Under the pieces are notes generated by a model that did not search any database, was not told the origin of the DNA, and saw nothing but the letters and a program-made list of their open reading frames with translations. From VAZQ01 sp963827585 (GTDB lineage Bacteria; Pseudomonadota; Alphaproteobacteria; Rhizobiales; Xanthobacteraceae): a stretch of 64,000 nt of DNA. Below are positions 55,758 to 64,000 of this stretch, one piece after another. How positions within the stretch are numbered: position 1 is the first letter of the stretch; each line of letters opens with the position of its first letter. Position numbers and translations under genes: made by a program. The stretch covers positions 1 through 64,000 of the forward strand of contig CAWHCK010000011.1 of the NCBI GenBank assembly GCA_963827585.1, written 5' to 3'.

Positions 55758-56240
55758 ACGAAGCTCCCCCCTCCCGATCGCTCTGGTCGGTCACGTCCCG
55801 CTGGAACCGGCGCACGCGTCGCCCTCCCCAGGACGACGGCGGCGTCAACGCCCGTACTTTCCAATCAAGACGATAAGGGAGAGGTCCCCACCCCGAACAG
55901 ATGATCCCCAAACGACGGCGGCGAGTTGAATTGACAATTGAGGAAAAAGATTGACCCGGCCGGGACCAATTGACGGCGGCCGCGGGCGCAAACACCGCTG
56001 CCGCCGAGATATTTCACGCAATTCTCGGCGCGGATCAATCGCCGGACGGTTACCACCCGGTTACTACTGCGTGCATCTGCCCTACCCCTTCCGTCGATCC
56101 GTCTTTCCGAGCCTCCCGCATGCGCATTTGCGGGCGGCATGCGCGCCGCGCGGCCTTTGCGGGGCGTGCGCCAGCCGGTAAACAGATACGCAACCGGGCC
56201 ACAGGCCAAGCGGGCCCGGGTACGAGAACCCGATCGGTCG
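55758..56240. other. intergenic, no supported gene
   Basis: Divergent promoter region for the M15-like gene and the MFS gene. Long open frames here are GC-rich shadows. Confidence 0.5.
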
Positions 56241-57446
56241 ATGAGCGAGGAGCCGCCCGTACCCGTCGCCCCCAGGAGCGACATCGACTATCGCCTGCTC
56301 ATCCCGTTCCTGGTGCATGTGACGCTGACCCAGACGCTGATCCTGATCATCCGGATCACGACCTCCTACCGGGCGATCGAGCTCGGTCTTCCCGTCGTCT
56401 GGCTCGGAATCATCGCCGCCGGCTTCGCCATCATCCCGGTCTTCACGGCGCTGCAGGTCGGGCGTTGGATCGACCGCGGCAACGACGCCAGAGCGACCTG
56501 GATCGGCGCCGCGCTGGTGTTGATCGCGTGCCTCGGCTTCTGGGCCTGGCCGCGATCGGCCATGCACCTCCTCGGCTTCAGCGTGCTGCTGGGCTTCGGC
56601 CACATGTTCTGCATGGCCGGCCACCAGATGCTGGCGGTCCGGTCGGGCGGCGCCCGCAGCCGCGAAGCCGCGCTTGGTTACTACATGGTTGCCGCCTCGA
56701 TCGGCCAGGGGCTCGGTCCGTTCGTGGTCGGCTGGCTCGGGGGCTCGGCCGCGCTGCCGCCGACAGGGCTCCTGTTCGCCATCGGCCTTGCCGCCGCCGC
56801 CGCCAGCGCGATCGTCGCGCTGCTGATCAAGCCGGCCCGTGTCAAGGCGCAGTATCGGGATCACGGCGATCCCATTCCGGTCGGCCGCCTGCTGAAGCTG
56901 CGCGGCTTTCCCGCCGTCATGCTGTCGAGCGTGGTGACCGTCACCTCCCTCGATCTGCTGGTGATCTATCTGCCGTTGCTCGGCGCGGAACGGCAAATCG
57001 ATTCGAGCGACATCGGCTGGCTGCTCACCGTCCGCTCCATTGCGGCGCTGGTGTCGCGCATGTTCTACGCCCGGCTGATCTTTGCCATCGGCCGCCTGCC
57101 GCTCACCCTGGCGAGCATGCTCGGCAGCGCTGCTGGCTTTCTGGTATTGGCTTTGCCGCTGTCGCTGCCCAGCATGTATGTCGTTCTCGTCATGCTCGGC
57201 TTCGCCATGGGCATCGCCTCGACCCTGACGCTCTCCGGCGTCATGTATCTCGCGCCGCCGGAAGTCTGCGGCACCGCGCTCACGCTGCGGATGACCGGCA
57301 ATCGGGTCGGTCAGATCGTATTTCCCGCGCTTGCCGGTGTCGTCGCCGCCGCGACCGGCGTCGCCGGCATTCTGCTGGCGCTCGGGGTCGGGCTGGCCGC
57401 ATCCGGGCTCGCGGTCGCCATGAGCCAGCCACCACCGCCGTCCTGA
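56241..57446 (+). CDS. major facilitator superfamily transporter
   Basis: This 401-residue protein begins MSEEPPVPVAPRSDIDYRLL and has about 12 membrane helices. Typical loop features are seen: GRWIDRGNDARATWIGAALV between helices 2 and 3, and YYMVAASIGQGLGPFVVGWL. A cytoplasmic middle loop holds IKPARVKAQYRDHGDPIPVG. The second half repeats the pattern. The substrate is unknown. The stop is 24 bases before the next gene (57471), so the two are probably one operon. The ATG at 56241 is chosen over an earlier Met because upstream codons are arginine-rich. Confidence 0.88.
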   Translation: MSEEPPVPVAPRSDIDYRLLIPFLVHVTLTQTLILIIRITTSYRAIELGLPVVWLGIIAAGFAIIPVFTALQVGRWIDRGNDARATWIGAALVLIACLGFWAWPRSAMHLLGFSVLLGFGHMFCMAGHQMLAVRSGGARSREAALGYYMVAASIGQGLGPFVVGWLGGSAALPPTGLLFAIGLAAAAASAIVALLIKPARVKAQYRDHGDPIPVGRLLKLRGFPAVMLSSVVTVTSLDLLVIYLPLLGAERQIDSSDIGWLLTVRSIAALVSRMFYARLIFAIGRLPLTLASMLGSAAGFLVLALPLSLPSMYVVLVMLGFAMGIASTLTLSGVMYLAPPEVCGTALTLRMTGNRVGQIVFPALAGVVAAATGVAGILLALGVGLAASGLAVAMSQPPPPS

Positions 57447-57470
57447 CGCGGTTTTGCCAACGAGGGATGC

Positions 57471-58403
57471 ATGCCCGCTCCGATCCAGATCCGCATGGGC
57501 GGCTACGGCCCCGCCAGCACCGGCTTCAGCCGCGCGCTCGAATTCATCGGCGACCGCCTCGGCGCCGAATTCGGCGACCGCGTCGAGGTCAAGTATGTCT
57601 GGAACATCATGGAGCTGGGCTATCGCGCCGAGGATATTCTATGGCTGGTCGAGCACGGGCTGCTGACACTCGGCTACCAGTCGTCGAGCTACCTCACCGA
57701 CCGCGTGCCGGAGCTCGGCATCGTCGACCTGCCGTTCCTGTTCGCACGGACCGAGCACGCACGCGCGGCGATGGACGGCGCGCTCGGCGAGGCGCTCGCG
57801 CGCAAGATCGAGGAGCGCGTGAGCTACCGCATTCTCGGCTGGTTCGAGAACGGCTTTCGGCACGTCTCGAACCGCGTGCGGGAGGTGCGGGCGCCCGCGG
57901 ACCTCGCGGGGCTGCGCATCCGCGTGCTGCCGAGCAAGGTGCAGGCACGGACCTTCGAATTGCTGGGCGCGGTGCCGCTGCGCATGGATCTCACCCAGGC
58001 GCTCGAGATGATCACCGCGGGCACCATCGACGCGCAGGAGAATCCGCTCTCGAATACCGTGACCTACGGCGTGCACAAGTTTCACCGCTTCCATACGCTG
58101 AGCAACCACTTCTACGTTTCGCGGCCGATCTTCATCCATCGCGATGCGTTCGACGCGTGGCCTGCCGATCTCCAGCGCGCCATGCGCAGCGCTGTGATGG
58201 GCGCCGTTGCCTTCCAGCGCGAGCGGCATGTGCAGGAGGAGGAGGATGCGCGCGAGGCGATCACGGCGCAGGGCTGCGAGATCGTCGAGCTTACCGCCGC
58301 CGAGCACGAAGCCTTTGCCGCAGCGGTGCAGCCGCTGCTCAAGGAAGCGCGCGGGACCTACGGGCAGGAGCTTTTCGATTTGACGCAGCAGGCGGCCGCG
58401 TGA
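57471..58403 (+). CDS. TRAP-type (DctP-family) solute-binding protein without a signal peptide
   Basis: This 310-residue protein has the DctP pattern: an N-terminal strand (IQIRMGGYGPASTGFSRALE), then ADLAGLRIRVLPSKVQARTF with the conserved Arg that binds the ligand carboxylate. Then come ALEMITAGTIDAQENPLSNT and a long C-terminal helix region. Members are normally exported, yet here the fold begins at residue 4 and no hydrophobic leader is visible at this start or upstream. It follows an MFS gene, not TRAP membrane genes. It may act in the cytoplasm, or its leader may have been lost. The substrate is unknown. Confidence 0.82.
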   Translation: MPAPIQIRMGGYGPASTGFSRALEFIGDRLGAEFGDRVEVKYVWNIMELGYRAEDILWLVEHGLLTLGYQSSSYLTDRVPELGIVDLPFLFARTEHARAAMDGALGEALARKIEERVSYRILGWFENGFRHVSNRVREVRAPADLAGLRIRVLPSKVQARTFELLGAVPLRMDLTQALEMITAGTIDAQENPLSNTVTYGVHKFHRFHTLSNHFYVSRPIFIHRDAFDAWPADLQRAMRSAVMGAVAFQRERHVQEEEDAREAITAQGCEIVELTAAEHEAFAAAVQPLLKEARGTYGQELFDLTQQAAA

Positions 58404-58415
58404 GCTTGGGCGGCG

Positions 58416-58958
58416 CTACCCCCGGCGCTCGTCGGGCTCGGCGAGGATCAGAGCCCAGAACACCTTGTATTTCGACTTCGGCGAGTAGGCGGCAGCGATG
58501 CCCATGCGCGTGGCGCCGTTGAGCAGCATGTTGGCGCGGTGCGAAGGCGAGTCGCGCCAGCCGGAGAACGCTTCCGCCAGCGTGTGATAGCCCGCGCCGA
58601 CGTTCTCTGCCGCGGTCCTGGAGCGGTAGCCCTGGCCCTTGAGCCGGTCGCTGAAGCCGCGGATGACGTCATGGTCGAGCTTGTCGCGGCTGGCCATGGC
58701 CTGGGCCTGGGCCTCGGCGAGCTTCATCAGCTCGGGATCGACGCTCACCGCCGAGAGGCCGTTGTTTTTCCGATAGCCCGAAATCATCGAGGCGGCGGTC
58801 GCCGCATCGACCTGCGCCCCCGACGCCGCCATGGTGCGATAGAAGCTCGGGTCTTTGACGACCGGATCGCCGCTGCTGAAGCATGCGGACAGCAGCGCCG
58901 CCGCCGCGATCGCACCGGCAGGCGCGCCCAGTTTCCTGAACGTTCGATGGAAGGTCAT
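58416..58958 (-). CDS. CAP-domain (SCP/PR1-like) lipoprotein
   Basis: From the ATG at 58958 the leader LGAPAGAIAAAALLSACFSS has a lipobox (LSAC), so the mature protein would be a lipoprotein. The CAP domain follows: MISGYRKNNGLSAVSVDPEL, then LDHDVIRGFSDRLKGQGYRS, AAENVGAGYHTLAEAFSGWR and DSPSHRANMLLNGATRMGIA. It has the family His and Glu cavity residues. Bacterial CAP proteins are extracytoplasmic; their role is mostly undefined. The gene converges on the TRAP-type protein, with only 12 bases between stops. Confidence 0.88.
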   Translation of the reverse strand: MTFHRTFRKLGAPAGAIAAAALLSACFSSGDPVVKDPSFYRTMAASGAQVDAATAASMISGYRKNNGLSAVSVDPELMKLAEAQAQAMASRDKLDHDVIRGFSDRLKGQGYRSRTAAENVGAGYHTLAEAFSGWRDSPSHRANMLLNGATRMGIAAAYSPKSKYKVFWALILAEPDERRG

Positions 58959-59278
58959 GGTCCCCCGCCCCCTTAACCCTGCCCGACGATGGGACAACAG
59001 CATGGCAGAACCATGGTGCCAGTAGCGCCGCGGATTCGTTCGTCCCTTTGCGGAGGGAGCCATGGCCTGGGCGCGCTGGGGCCCCCCAACCCCCAGAGGA
59101 AATCGGCCAGGCTGGCGCCGGGGTGCGGCGGCGAGCACGGGTGGGCAGCCAGCGCACACACAGTTGAGTGATCACTGCGGTCCATGCGCAACCATCGCCA
59201 CTCCTCCGAGTTGGGCTCTCATCCAATGACGGGGCGATACATCGAGACGATGCTCCACAGCATCAGTCGAGTACGCCC

Positions 59279-60882
59279 ATGTTCACTCAAATCCTCGATC
59301 CCACGGGAAATCTTTTCACGACCTGGCTCATCGCGCTGATCCCGGTCGTGGCGCTGCTGATTCTGCTCGCCGTGCTTCGCATGCCGGCGTGGCTTGCCAC
59401 CCTGATCGGCTCGATCATCACCTTCGTGCTGGCGCTTGCGGTGTGGCGGATGCCGGTATCGGACGGCGTGGCGGCGTATCTCTACGGCTCCGCGACCGGC
59501 GTGTGGAACGTCGACTGGATCACGTTTTGGGGCGTGATGCTGTTCAACACGCTGGTGATGACCGGCACCTTCGACAAGTTCCGGCGCTGGCTCATTGCGC
59601 AGGGAACCCAGGATGTCCGCGTGCAGGCGATCCTGTTCGCCTGGGCCTTCGGCGCGCTGTTGGAAGGACTGGTGGGCTTCGGCTACCCCTGGGCATTCGT
59701 GGCCCCGATCCTGATCAGCATCGGCATTCCCGACCTCGATGCCATCCGCGTCGCCGCAATCGCCAACAACGCGCCCGTTTCCTACGGTGCGCTGGGCGCG
59801 CCGATCATCGCCCTCGCCGCGGTCACCGGCTATCCGCTGCTGGCGCTGTCGGCCTCGGTCAGCAAGATCGTCGCCGTGCTGGCGCTGCTGCCGCCGTGGA
59901 TCCTGCTTTATCTCGTATCCGGCCGCAAAGGCATGTTGGCGGCGTGGCCGCTCGCCATCGTCGGCTCGCTTGGATACATCGCGGGTCAGCTACCGGTCGG
60001 CCTGTATCTCGGGCCCTATCTGCCCGACGTGGTCGGCGCCATCGTCTGCTTCGGCTGCCTGCTTCTTCTGCTCAAGGTCTGGCGGCCGGCGGACGTGCTG
60101 GGCTACGGCGGCGTACCGGTTGCGGCCGCCACGCAGGCGACCGCGCACGGCCTCTCGAGTCGAGAAGTATTCGAGGCGTGGCTGCCGATCATCGTGCTGG
60201 TGGCGGTGGTCGTTGCCTGGACGGGACCGTGGTCCAACTTGCCGGGGATCGTCGCGTTCCATCGTGAGATCGACGCCGCCTCTTCGATCATCCCTGGCGC
60301 GACCATTGCGGCGGTCTTCAACTGGACGCCGTTCGTCGGCGGCACGGCGATCCTGGTGTCATGGGTGCTGGTCGCCCTCCTGCTGCGCGTGAGCGGCGGT
60401 CAGCTGAAAGAGATTTGGAACAAGACCTGGCAGCAGATGTGGGGCGCCTTGCTCGTGGGCGTGTTCATTTTCGGCCTGGCCTATGTCTACAACTATTCGG
60501 GAATGGCCGCGTCGCTCGCGAGCGCGTTCTCCAGGATCGGCGTCGCCTTCATCCTGGTGGCGCCGGTTCTCGGATGGATCGGCGTGGCGCTCTCGGGCAG
60601 CAATACGTCGACCAACGCCATGTTCGGCAAGTTCCAGGCGCTGGTCGGGCAGATCTCGGATTCCCGCCGCTGCTCCTGCCGACCCTCAACTCGGTCGGTG
60701 CCGAGATCGGCAAGCCGGTCGCTCCGCAGACCGCAAGCGTCGGCGTGTCGACCACCAAGTTCGTGCGCAACGAAGGCGCGGTCATCCGCCACAACATGGG
60801 CTGGACGTTCGTCCTGCTGGCCTATCTGATGCTGATCGGTGTCGCCGCCTATTGGTTCTTTCCGTCGCTGTTTGCGACCTGA
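59279..60882 (+). pseudogene. lctP: L-lactate permease, one frameshift near the 3' end
   Basis: From the ATG at 59279 the protein has the LctP/LldP pattern: WNVDWITFWGVMLFNTLVMT, FGALLEGLVGFGYPWAFVAP, NNAPVSYGALGAPIIALAAV, and GWIGVALSGSNTSTNAMFGK. About 12-13 helices are seen, which fits the family. Near 60656 one C seems missing (ATCTCGGATTC for ATCTCCGGATTC). The next frame continues PPLLLPTLNSVGAEIGKPVA and ends with a last helix (FVLLAYLMLIGVAAYWFFPS) at 60882. One base restores a full protein of about 534 residues, so either a very recent mutation or a sequencing error is likely. It imports lactate or glycolate with protons. Confidence 0.88.
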
Positions 60883-60956
60883 TCAAGGCCGCTCGCAGGA
60901 TCCGCGCCACGACGATCTTGTGTGCTCAGCCGGCCGCAGTCCGAGCCGGTCAGCGC

Positions 60957-61976
60957 CTACTGGAAAATCTCGTTGAACCGCCGCTTGATGCGCGAGGTTT
61001 CCTTCTCGATGTAGTCGTCGTCGACCGCGACGATCTTCAGGCTCTTGAGATCGGGCGAGCCCGGCGGCGCGGCGATGTCGGTGCGGGCGGAATAGCCGCC
61101 GTCGGCGGGAAAGATTTTTTGCGCGGCGTCGCCGATCATGAATTCGGCGAACAGCTTGGCGGCGTTGGGGTTGGGCGAACCCTTGACCACCGAGGTCGGC
61201 GAGGGAATGACGAACACGCCGTCCGAGGGATAGAGCGTCTTGATCGGGTGGCCTTCCTTCTTGAGATCGGCGGCGTAGGAATCGAGGGCGCCCACCGCGA
61301 TCAGCCGCTCACCGCGCTTGAGCATGTCGGACACCTGCTGATTGCCCTGCACGATCATGACATCACTCGCCTTGAGCTTCTCGTAGAAGCCCCAGCCGCG
61401 CGCCTTCGCGGTCGTGCCCACCACCGACACCTGCAGCGAGGTGAAGGACGGATCGGTCATCACCAGCTTGCCCTTGTATTTGGGGTCGAGGAGATCGTCC
61501 CAGGTCTTGGGCTCGTCGGCGGCGGCGACTTTGTCGCTGCGCAGGTAATGCGTCATCATGTTGAGCCGCTGGCCGACGAACAGGCCGTTCGGGTCCTTGG
61601 CGGCATCGGGCACCTTGTCGAAATTCACCGGCTTGAATGCGACGAAAAGGCCCTTCTTGCCCAGCGCATTGGCGGCAGCCGGCTCCGAGTGCGTCAGCAC
61701 GTCGGCGGCGACGCGCCCGGCGTCCATCTCCTGCTGGAAGCGCCGCAGGATCGCCGAGCCGCCGGAGCGGAACATCTCGACCTTGATGCCGGTCTCCTTC
61801 TGGAAGGCGTCGGCGATCTTCTGGCCCTGCTCGATCGGCGTGGAGGTGTACCAGACCACCTTGCCTTCAGCCTTGGCCTTGGCGGCATCGACCGCGTCCT
61901 GGGCGTGAGCCAGCCCCGTGACGTTGGCGAGGGCGAGCAGCGCGGCTCCTCCCAATGCATACCTCAAGTTCCTCAT
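60957..61976 (-). CDS. iron(III)/thiamine-type ABC transporter substrate-binding protein
   Basis: From the ATG at 61976 a signal peptide (NLRYALGGAALLALANVTGL, cleaved after AHA) leads to a type II periplasmic fold of the FbpA/IdiA group. The segments are EGKVVWYTSTPIEQGQKIAD, VEMFRSGGSAILRRFQQEMD, ADVLTHSEPAAANALGKKGL and WDDLLDPKYKGKLVMTDPSF. The ligand may be iron or an organic compound; the tyrosine pair of true iron binders is not clear. It ends the operon with the hydrolase (136 bases upstream) and the ABC ATPase. Confidence 0.88.
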   Translation of the reverse strand: MRNLRYALGGAALLALANVTGLAHAQDAVDAAKAKAEGKVVWYTSTPIEQGQKIADAFQKETGIKVEMFRSGGSAILRRFQQEMDAGRVAADVLTHSEPAAANALGKKGLFVAFKPVNFDKVPDAAKDPNGLFVGQRLNMMTHYLRSDKVAAADEPKTWDDLLDPKYKGKLVMTDPSFTSLQVSVVGTTAKARGWGFYEKLKASDVMIVQGNQQVSDMLKRGERLIAVGALDSYAADLKKEGHPIKTLYPSDGVFVIPSPTSVVKGSPNPNAAKLFAEFMIGDAAQKIFPADGGYSARTDIAAPPGSPDLKSLKIVAVDDDYIEKETSRIKRRFNEIFQ

Positions 61977-62020
61977 GTCGTTCCCTCGCCTGTTGGCGTT
62001 CCGCCGAACGCTCATTCGTC

Positions 62021-62050
62021 ATTCCGGGCCGCGCCCAGCGCGCGCGGAAT
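62021..62050. repeat. intergenic palindrome between hydrolase and binding-protein genes
   Basis: ATTCCGGGCCGCGC and GCGCGCGGAAT form an imperfect stem of a type I know as common in Bradyrhizobium. It could influence transcript stability. Confidence 0.5.
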
Positions 62051-62111
62051 CCATAGCCACGAAGCTTTTCGCGTTCAACGCAGATGCGTCATTGCAGCGC
62101 GGGCCTCCGCG

Positions 62112-63047
62112 CTAGTGCCCGCCCTTATAGATCGGCGCCGGCTGCGAGAAGAAGCTCTCCAGGATGTGGTAGCAGATGGCGTAGTTCTTCTGATGGAACG
62201 AGGCATGCGCGATGCCCGGCATCACCGCGAACTGCTTGTCCGGGTTGGGCAGCTTCTCGAAGAACTTCGCCAGGTCCGCAAAGCTCGCGATGCCGTCGTA
62301 TTCGCCGCGCATGATCAGGGTCGGCACCGGGATTTTCGCGGGATCGCACACTGGGAGATTGGCGCACATGTCGACATAGGTGCCGGTCGGCACCGAGTCG
62401 TCGAGCTCGAGGATGGCGTCGGCGAAGGCCTCGATGACGGCCTCGTCGGCGGTGCCGGGATGGTCGCGCTCGAAGATCGAGCGCACGAATTTGCGGTCGA
62501 TCGGGCGCCGGTTCTTGGCGCGGAATTCGGGCAAGCGCTTGCTGCGCTCGGCGAGGGTGGGGGAGCCTTCACCGGTCCACACCATGGCATCGAGCGCGAG
62601 CCGCGCGACCATCTCCGGGTGGCGCTGCGCGAACAAGGCGCCGCGCAGCGCGCCCGACGAGATCCCGTAGACCAGCAGCGGACGCTTGCCGCGCAGCTTC
62701 TCGATATAGCTCGCGGCGGCAAAGCAGTCGTCCGCGCCGTAGGCGATGGGCGCGTTGTTGTCGCGGGTCTTGGTCGAGCGGCCGTAGCCCTCCATGTCGA
62801 CGCACCAAGTGTCGTAGCCGCGCGCGGCGAAGTAATCCATCACCGAGGAGTCCCCTCGCCCCGGCACCTGCAGGTCGAAGGTCGGCTGCGAGGCCATGGA
62901 TGAACCATGCACGAACAATATCCTGCCCGCCGGGCCGGAAGGATCGGCGGCGTGCTTGTTCCAGAGGAACAAGCGGACATCGTCGCCCTTGTCGGTCCAG
63001 TGCTCCTCGCCGCGGATGACGGCGGCCGGCGAAACGGGTTTGTTCAT
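62112..63047 (-). CDS. alpha/beta hydrolase
   Basis: This 311-residue protein from the ATG at 63047 has AAGGAGTG as its ribosome binding site. It is an alpha/beta hydrolase: an oxyanion strand (RILFVHGSSMASQPTFDLQV), the nucleophile elbow VYGISSGALRG (Ser in GISSG), the acid in IMRGEYDGIAS, and the His in PGIAHASFHQKN. A D-type cap is likely. It might process the ligand taken up by the ABC system, since it sits between its ATPase and binding-protein genes. The substrate is unknown. Confidence 0.88.
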   Translation of the reverse strand: MNKPVSPAAVIRGEEHWTDKGDDVRLFLWNKHAADPSGPAGRILFVHGSSMASQPTFDLQVPGRGDSSVMDYFAARGYDTWCVDMEGYGRSTKTRDNNAPIAYGADDCFAAASYIEKLRGKRPLLVYGISSGALRGALFAQRHPEMVARLALDAMVWTGEGSPTLAERSKRLPEFRAKNRRPIDRKFVRSIFERDHPGTADEAVIEAFADAILELDDSVPTGTYVDMCANLPVCDPAKIPVPTLIMRGEYDGIASFADLAKFFEKLPNPDKQFAVMPGIAHASFHQKNYAICYHILESFFSQPAPIYKGGH

Positions 63048-63076
63048 CGTGCACTCCTTGCTCTCACGTTCTCACA

Positions 63077-64000
63077 TCATGCCGCCGCATCTCCCGCGCC
63101 CCGGCGGAAGACGCTACATTGCGTCGCATCGACCTCGATCGCAACCTCGTCCCCGACCTTGAAACGCTGCGACGGATGCGTCTGCACGCGCAACACCTGG
63201 CCGCCGCGCAGCGTCGCGTGATATTCGCTGATATTGCCGAGGAAGACATGGCCGGTGATCGTCGCCACCTTGGCGGCGGCGACACCGGCCGGGACGCCGA
63301 GGCGGATGTTCTCCGGCCGAATGGCGACATCGACGCTCTCGCCCGGCTTGAAGCCGTCGAGCGCGGCAACCTCGAGCGCGAGGTCGGGGGCGACGTCGAC
63401 GGTGCCGCCGCCGTTGGCGACGCCACGCACCTTGCCCGGCACCAGATTCACCAGCCCCATGAAGTCGGCGACCATGCGGTTGGCAGGATGGGCATAGACC
63501 TCGAACGGCGTGCCGTACTGCTGCAGCCGGCCGCCGCTCATCACCGCTACCTGATCGGAGAGCGCGAGCGCCTCGGCCTGGTCGTGGGTGACATAGACGA
63601 AGGTGATGCCGGTGCGGCGCTGCAGCTCCTTGAGCTCGCTGCGCATGCGCTCGCGCAGCTTGGCGTCGAGATTCGACAACGGCTCGTCGAGCAGAAGGAT
63701 CGACGGCTCGACCACGAGCGAACGCGCCAGCGCGACGCGCTGCTGCTGGCCGCCGCTGAGCTCGTTGGGGTAGCGACCTTCCAGACCCGACATGTTCACC
63801 AGCGCCAGCGTCGCCTCGACCTGCTTCCTCGCCGCAGCCGCCGGAATCCTGCGCAGCTTGAGCCCGAACACCACGTTCTCGAACACGGTCTTGTGCGGCC
63901 ACACCGCGTAGTTCTGGAACACCATGCCCATGCCGCGGGCGTCGGGCGACACCACCGCGCCGGGCGACGACAGTGGGCGGCCGTCGACCTCGATGGTGCC
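63077..64000 (-). CDS. ABC transporter ATP-binding protein with TOBE domain, 5' end outside the window
   Basis: The visible 308 codons run to a stop at 63077. They include the Q-loop (GMGMVFQNYAVWPH), the signature ELSGGQQQRVALARSL, Walker B SILLLDEPLSNLDAKLRERM, the H-loop FVYVTHDQAEALALSDQVAV, and a C-terminal TOBE region (VDVAIRPENIRLGV). The N-terminal Walker A lies beyond position 64000. It is of the PotA/FbpC importer type. The hydrolase starts 30 bases after the stop. Permease genes are probably upstream, outside the window. Confidence 0.92.
   Translation of the reverse strand, partial: GTIEVDGRPLSSPGAVVSPDARGMGMVFQNYAVWPHKTVFENVVFGLKLRRIPAAAARKQVEATLALVNMSGLEGRYPNELSGGQQQRVALARSLVVEPSILLLDEPLSNLDAKLRERMRSELKELQRRTGITFVYVTHDQAEALALSDQVAVMSGGRLQQYGTPFEVYAHPANRMVADFMGLVNLVPGKVRGVANGGGTVDVAPDLALEVAALDGFKPGESVDVAIRPENIRLGVPAGVAAAKVATITGHVFLGNISEYHATLRGGQVLRVQTHPSQRFKVGDEVAIEVDATQCSVFRRGAGDAAA

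Noticed and set aside
55970..58522. Very long open frame of 850 codons on the + strand over the MFS and TRAP genes
   Set aside because: It is the arginine- and alanine-rich shadow of two well-supported genes in another frame. High GC makes stop codons rare.
60483..62903. 806-codon open frame on the + strand
   Set aside because: It runs antisense to the binding protein and hydrolase genes and has no domain or natural composition.
1..64000. tRNA, rRNA and nodulation genes
   Set aside because: No cloverleaf, rRNA-like stretch or nod/nif/fix gene could be recognised by eye. A covariance-model scan would be decisive for tRNAs.

Overview
The window looks like a chromosome segment of a high-GC alphaproteobacterium of the Bradyrhizobium/Rhodopseudomonas group (Nitrobacteraceae). 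The evidence is GC-rich codon use, several small-protein families that I know mainly from Bradyrhizobium, a Bug/TctC binding protein, an ExoP/GumC-type exopolysaccharide locus and typical intergenic palindromes. This is a judgement from protein character, not a database result. No rRNA, tRNA or CRISPR array was seen.

Positions 1-36,000 are a sparse, repeat-rich accessory region with few intact genes. It holds broken genes: a trypsin-like protease, a lytic transglycosylase with a SPOR domain, a secreted protein with a PEP-CTERM-like tail and a 5'-truncated IS256-type transposase. It also holds many copies of lineage-specific small-protein families in graded states of decay. Four kinds of dispersed DNA repeat are named here: R1, about 80 bp with a central hairpin; R2; R3; and R4. 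Intact genes here include a methyltransferase (8.0 kb), a metallophosphoesterase (20.9 kb), two paralogous LysR regulators (27.5 and 31.0 kb), an HTH protein (29.8 kb), an amidohydrolase and a TctC-type binding protein (32-34 kb). A two-gene module of unknown function occurs twice (2.7-4.1 kb and 18.6-20.6 kb).

Positions 36.3-54 kb are a Wzx/Wzy-type exopolysaccharide cluster. It contains an outer-membrane export remnant, two GT4 glycosyltransferases, an ExoP/GumC-like co-polymerase/tyrosine kinase, a polymerase-like membrane protein, an RTX repeat protein, two methyltransferases, a flippase, a clan GH-A glycosidase, an acyltransferase and an undecaprenyl-phosphate sugar transferase. Together these would start a lipid-linked repeat unit, extend and modify it, flip it, polymerise it and export it. 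The acyltransferase is split by a complete IS256-family element. At least seven other genes carry frameshifts, so the locus as written would not be functional.

Positions 54-64 kb look like ordinary chromosome: a peptidase M15-like protein, an MFS transporter, a TRAP-type solute-binding protein, a CAP-domain lipoprotein, an L-lactate permease (one frameshift), and an operon with an iron-type ABC binding protein, an alpha/beta hydrolase and an ABC ATPase that runs off the window. A frameshift even in the lactate permease means sequencing error must be weighed against real gene decay throughout.
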